Below, one piece after another: positions 21,101 through 24,926 of a stretch of 24,926 nucleotides of DNA. This DNA comes from Collodictyon triciliatum (taxonomy: Eukaryota > CRuMs). Under the pieces are notes generated by a model, which worked only from the letters and a program-made list of their open reading frames with translations, was not told the DNA's origin and searched no databases. A program made the position numbers and the translations under genes. Location of the stretch: contig JBHJMP010001063.1 of NCBI GenBank assembly GCA_043381765.1, forward strand, positions 1 through 24,926, written 5' to 3'. The stretch's first letter is position 1. Each line of letters starts with the position of its first letter.

Positions 21101-24100
21101 GGTATGATGCATTCAAGCTATATTCGGCTTACATGAAAAGAGATCGACAAGCACTTCGTAGTTAATGTTTGGATGCTTTTGTTTGGTTTTCGAGTCTGCA
21201 GCTTTGGTTACCAGAGTGGCCAGGAGGGTGATTGCAAGCTGCTTGGCATATTCGATATTGCTTTCTGTAGACACAAATGTAATTTACCAACAGCATATAT
21301 ATAAAGATTCTACAGCAACCATACGAAGGAAATGAATATTGTCAGCAAACAGGTAAATCGGTAAAGGAATTGTGCCTATCCAAATATCGAGTAGAAGAGT
21401 AAAGTGAGGTGGATAATATATGAGGCTTCTAAGAATTACCTTCACTTAGGTCGGAGTGGATTTCGGACGCCAACTCAACGATAGAAAATATGTTAAGGAA
21501 TAGTGCTTCCGAGTATTCAAAGTTTGCATTCAAGTGAAGAAGCTCAAGCAGCGGTGAAACAGACTGCAGCTGCTGTGCAGCATCAAATTCGGAGGTCTTC
21601 CTATAGTTGGGATAATACAATTAGAATAAAAGTTTGGATCGAAATCGTTATATGAGAGGCAAGGCATACTCCCATACAAGCGGAATATTGAATGCAATAT
21701 TCATTATGCCCCTATGGAGCAATTAAAGATAAAAAGAATGTTTGTGTGACCTAATTACCCTTTCATCTTCTTTTGAGTATTAGAAGGCTTCGGTACGGAC
21801 TGAACCATGGTAGAGAGCGTCTCCTCGATGACATCAGCTGTCAGCGAAAATCCCTTGAACAGATCTTGAACTTTGACGCTGTGAGATAAAGATGTGGTTG
21901 TCAGTTAAAAGGCATAGCCCTGCATGATAGTGAGGTTGGTATGGAAAAGCCAACTTCTGTTGCTATGAAAAGCAAGAAAACTAAAAAAAAAAAAAATGTG
22001 TCTAGAATATAATAGCGCTTTAACATAAATGCACCCCAGCTTTGATCCGCGCAAACTTGCAGGGGATTTCGACAAAAACATGAGAATCTTTTTCTTCTTC
22101 AATACGTCCAACTTTGTGTAAAACGAGTTTGTAAAGCAGTTAAGACACTCTTCTTGCAAAGCAGGAATGGGCGCTTGCAGAAGATTCTCGAGACAAAAAT
22201 CAAAAAGAGTGGTTCGTTCTTTGGACACATTAAGCGGCGCAAAGAAGTGATCGACAGAGCCGGAGCTCTTAAGCGACAGAGACACCACCGCCTCAGCTGC
22301 AAGCTTCTCTTCATATGGGGTCAGCGCTTTTGTCCCTTTCTCGTGTAAAGGGTGCTTTTGAACAAGAACGTCCACACACGACTGGATTTTGGACGGCGAA
22401 CTCCAGTGTCGCGTGGTTTTCAATATTGTGTACTATGTAAAAAAGTGCGATGTATTTTTTAGAATGAAAAGCGAGGAGTTTGCACGTAACTCTACAGGTA
22501 TAGGGTTGTGGTGAGCAAGTAACTACAAAATGGAGAGGTATAAAAAAAAAATATTAAGTTACCTTGAGACAGGGAGATTCGACAGCAGCAAAGAATGAAA
22601 AGAGCCAGACCTCCACTTGGTTTTTATTGCCAGTGCCCATGCTAAAGTGTGGTCATAAAGTCACGTGATAAGTGGAAAGCAAACCCCATCTTCAATAATT
22701 ATCATCTCAAAGTCGTGGGCTCACCTGGTTGAATAATCCTTGGTCACGTGATATCCATACTCTTCGTCCATAACAAAGCGGTCTCTGTGGGACAGCAGAA
22801 AGGATGACCACAAGGCCCAAGCATCGGAGGGTATTGTCTTCAGATCAGATAGCATAATGGCTCCAACGTTGCGATGAAGGAAGGAGAGTGGTGCTGACAG
22901 TTGGTTATTCAGAGAGGATGTTCGGAAAGAGCTACAAATGTAAAAAGGGATTAAAGGTGATAGATTCCAAGCTATTTATTTTCTTCTCTCCCCAGGTATC
23001 CATGATATAAAGGTGTGGTGAATGGTATAATCTGGTTTGAGCAAATATATAAGGTAATGAAAAATAATAAGACGGAATATAACATGGCATGAAATATGAT
23101 TTCAGTTCAATCAAAATATTCACCATAGGAGTTCAAGAAGCTTAACGGCCTCTTTGCGAACTGCCTGTATATTCAAATACCATCAGCGACATAATTTTTT
23201 CTTAAATTTAAGATGAAAATAATAGAAACACGATTATGAACACAATTATTGACTGCAACGCAGTACCTGGACAGGGTGCGCGATACCAGCAAAAAAGTAA
23301 GGAAACAAGTTGATCATCAACATCAAGTCAAGAGATGTGGGTTCACTCAAACTTTGCCACAGGGATGACACCTTGTGTTGATATTGGAGGAATTAAATAT
23401 ATGTGCATCAAGACTAGCATAAATTATGATGTATTTGACGTGCATGACTATTAATTTCAACCAGAATGTGTATAATCTGGTAGGAGCGAAGTGTTGTAAC
23501 AGCAGGAAGAGACTCTACATTTTTGAATCTGTATTACTGTTTCATAAATACTTTTTGGCTTTCGCTATGTATTCTCTCAATTTTCGGCCCATTGGTTCTA
23601 TGCAGAACATGTAAAATTTTGAATTCAAGGATTGCAGGATAGCCCACCTTTCACACACATATGGAGCAAAAAGTGCAGAATATCTGGGCCTGTATATGAG
23701 GACAGAAGAACTCTCATGGTTTCGGAGAATATCTAAAGATGTTTGCAGTTCAAATTACAGATTTTCTCGAGAACATACAACGGGGCCGTAGTGATTGAAT
23801 AGCGGATTGTTTTCATGTTGCTCATTAATCAAATAATGTTACAAACCGATGATCGACTGAAAAAAGTAAACATATCCTCGATAAGACTCAGCTGTTGAGG
23901 GTTTCCCTATTTTTTACAAGTTCGAGAATAATTCATGTGAGCGACTGCAATTGTTTGGAAGTGCATTTTCTTGGACATATTATCAAATTATCTGATTTAA
24001 GATGGATCAAAGACTGTACACTCAAAGGCACGGTAGGCTGGACACTAGTAAGGAACAACCCGATCAAGTGGACAAACAATTTGATAAAGTTTTTCTGTTC

Positions 24101-24804
24101 AGCAAGCGGATTAAGAGCATCCAATACCACAGGTGCAAAGATTCCCTATTGAGAACAAGGGTGCATGAGTTGTAAGGGGATATGATATCTTGTGAATTGT
24201 GTAATTCCACACGTGTTAGGTTTGAAATTTCAACATGAGTTTCCGATGAAAACATGTTTCGAAAGACATAGATGGGTCTACCGAGGCAGGGTCTGTTGCT
24301 TTAGAAGCGATAGTGTCCTATACAAAGTTTGTCTTCTAAGCAAATATTCTTTCTGGATTGATTATAGTGAATCTGACATAATGTATCGATTCTGAATGCA
24401 TGAGTAACATCAACTGCTGATACTCTGAAATTTTGGAGTCATCTAACCTGCGAAGTGTGCTTTTCAATTGTCGGCCAAACTTGCTTCAAAATGTTCCAGC
24501 AATGAAGTTTGTCATGCACTAGTCAATGCATAATTAACGCAAAAATAATATATAGATAAAGACATACGCAAAAACACGCCTATAATTGTCATCACATTAG
24601 GAATGAACTATTAGAGTGATGAGTTTAAAAAGAAATATATACAAAGGGTGTGTTTCGTCGAGCAATAAGTAGCAAAGATCGGGATTAGAGGCGAGAACAG
24701 ATATTTGCTTTCAATCGACTGCAAATGCTCAGAGACCAAATCCATCGACAATTTTTCAATCGGAAGACATTTGTATAGGGTATCCAATACGGCTTCATTC
24801 AGCT

Positions 24805-24870
<66 letters not shown>

Positions 24871-24926
24871 AAAAATAAGAAAATAAGAAAATAAGAAAAA
24901 AAGAAAAAAAGAAAAAAAGAAAAAGA
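15187..24926 (-). CDS. HEATR1/UTP10 homologue (U3 snoRNA-associated HEAT-repeat protein), 5' end outside window
   Basis: The 3'-most exons (minus strand, transcript order reversed) are 15187-15273, 15457-15570, 15791-15850, 15992-16129, 16251-16348, 16523-16597, 16714-16790, 16910-17040, 17163-17288, 17455-17568 and 17700-17765, all phase-compatible. Others are clear at about 20530-20757, 22035-22430, 22738-22931 and 24660-24803. Roughly forty exons are implied. The C-terminus carries the BP28CT signature: FDAFMEMVLKLNETSFKPLF, IDRLKSIFVPYYG, FLLDQYIVLL, LPESIPFIAELLEDE and ending LGKSLQSYLK. It closely follows animal HEATR1. The rest is helical HEAT-type sequence, for example LARMFIDHAEFMKQSCRIRL. 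UTP10/HEATR1 belongs to the t-UTP part of the small-subunit processome in the nucleolus and is needed for rDNA transcription and 18S pre-rRNA processing. Some middle splice sites are ambiguous. The window ends in an intron. Confidence 0.88.
15687..15709. repeat. T10A13 palindrome in a HEATR1 intron
   Basis: Ten T followed by thirteen A lie in the intron between exons 15457-15570 and 15791-15850, with another A-run (15650-15666) close by. Confidence 0.95.
20186..20206. repeat. T9A12 palindrome in a HEATR1 intron
   Basis: Nine T followed by twelve A occur in non-coding sequence of the HEATR1 gene. The layout matches those at 12734 and 15687. Confidence 0.93.
24807..24926. repeat. A62 tract and A-rich degenerate repeat at the window end
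   Basis: Positions 24807-24868 are 62 A, followed by A-runs broken by T and G in an AATAAG or AAAAAAG rhythm. On the HEATR1 sense strand this is a giant polypyrimidine tract that runs into the acceptor gcag just before the exon at about 24660-24803. Confidence 0.95.

Noticed and set aside
23426-24395. Plus-strand open frames in the distal HEATR1 region
   Set aside because: They are short, motif-free and antisense to HEAT-like exons. They look like chance frames in AT-rich intron-exon mixture.
1-24926. tRNA, rRNA, CRISPR array, insertion sequence or bacterial operon
   Set aside because: I saw no cloverleaf, rRNA-like block, regular spacer array, transposase or Shine-Dalgarno-linked gene string. 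The genes are spliced eukaryotic ones.

Overview
This window is nuclear DNA from an intron-rich eukaryote, most likely a free-living protist. The genes are broken by many short GT-AG introns (about 70-250 bases) at consistent phases. Polypyrimidine tracts, AATAAA signals and long homopolymer or dinucleotide runs are common, and 402 bases are an assembly gap. A large LRR-Roc-COR-kinase (ROCO) gene fits an amoeboid lineage such as Amoebozoa or Rhizaria, but the species cannot be named from the sequence alone. All exon boundaries were inferred by eye from splice sites and reading-frame continuity.

Layout. (1) 1-6221, plus strand: a ROCO protein kinase gene, cut at the window start. It encodes a leucine-rich repeat (LRR) array, an unnamed module (here called X), more LRRs, Roc, COR and kinase. 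After the kinase the LRR cap, LRRs and module X recur, and an in-frame stop follows. (2) 6222-6965: a gene-free spacer. (3) 6966-9625, plus: a UBL-UBA protein resembling UBAC1/KPC2, interrupted by the gap. (4) 9626-9981: a convergent spacer with a long CA microsatellite. (5) 9982-10999, minus: a GC-rich, glycogenin-like GT8 glycosyltransferase with an N-terminal membrane anchor. (6) 11000-11416: the divergent spacer between GT8 and the next gene. (7) 11417-14761, plus: a 12-exon MFS transporter of the MFSD2/GPH type. (8) 14762-15186: a convergent spacer. (9) 15187-24926, minus: the C-terminal and central part of HEATR1/UTP10, a small-subunit processome scaffold, in dozens of short exons. It runs off the window end.

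The genes do not form a pathway. They look like a chance eukaryotic neighbourhood of signalling, ubiquitin, glycosylation, lipid or solute transport, and ribosome-biogenesis genes. The most unusual structure is the ROCO locus. Single LRRs sit on interchangeable 69-base phase-0 exons, and the cap-LRR-X segment is present on both sides of the kinase. That arrangement suggests a tandem ROCO array or a ROCO kinase with LRRs at both ends.
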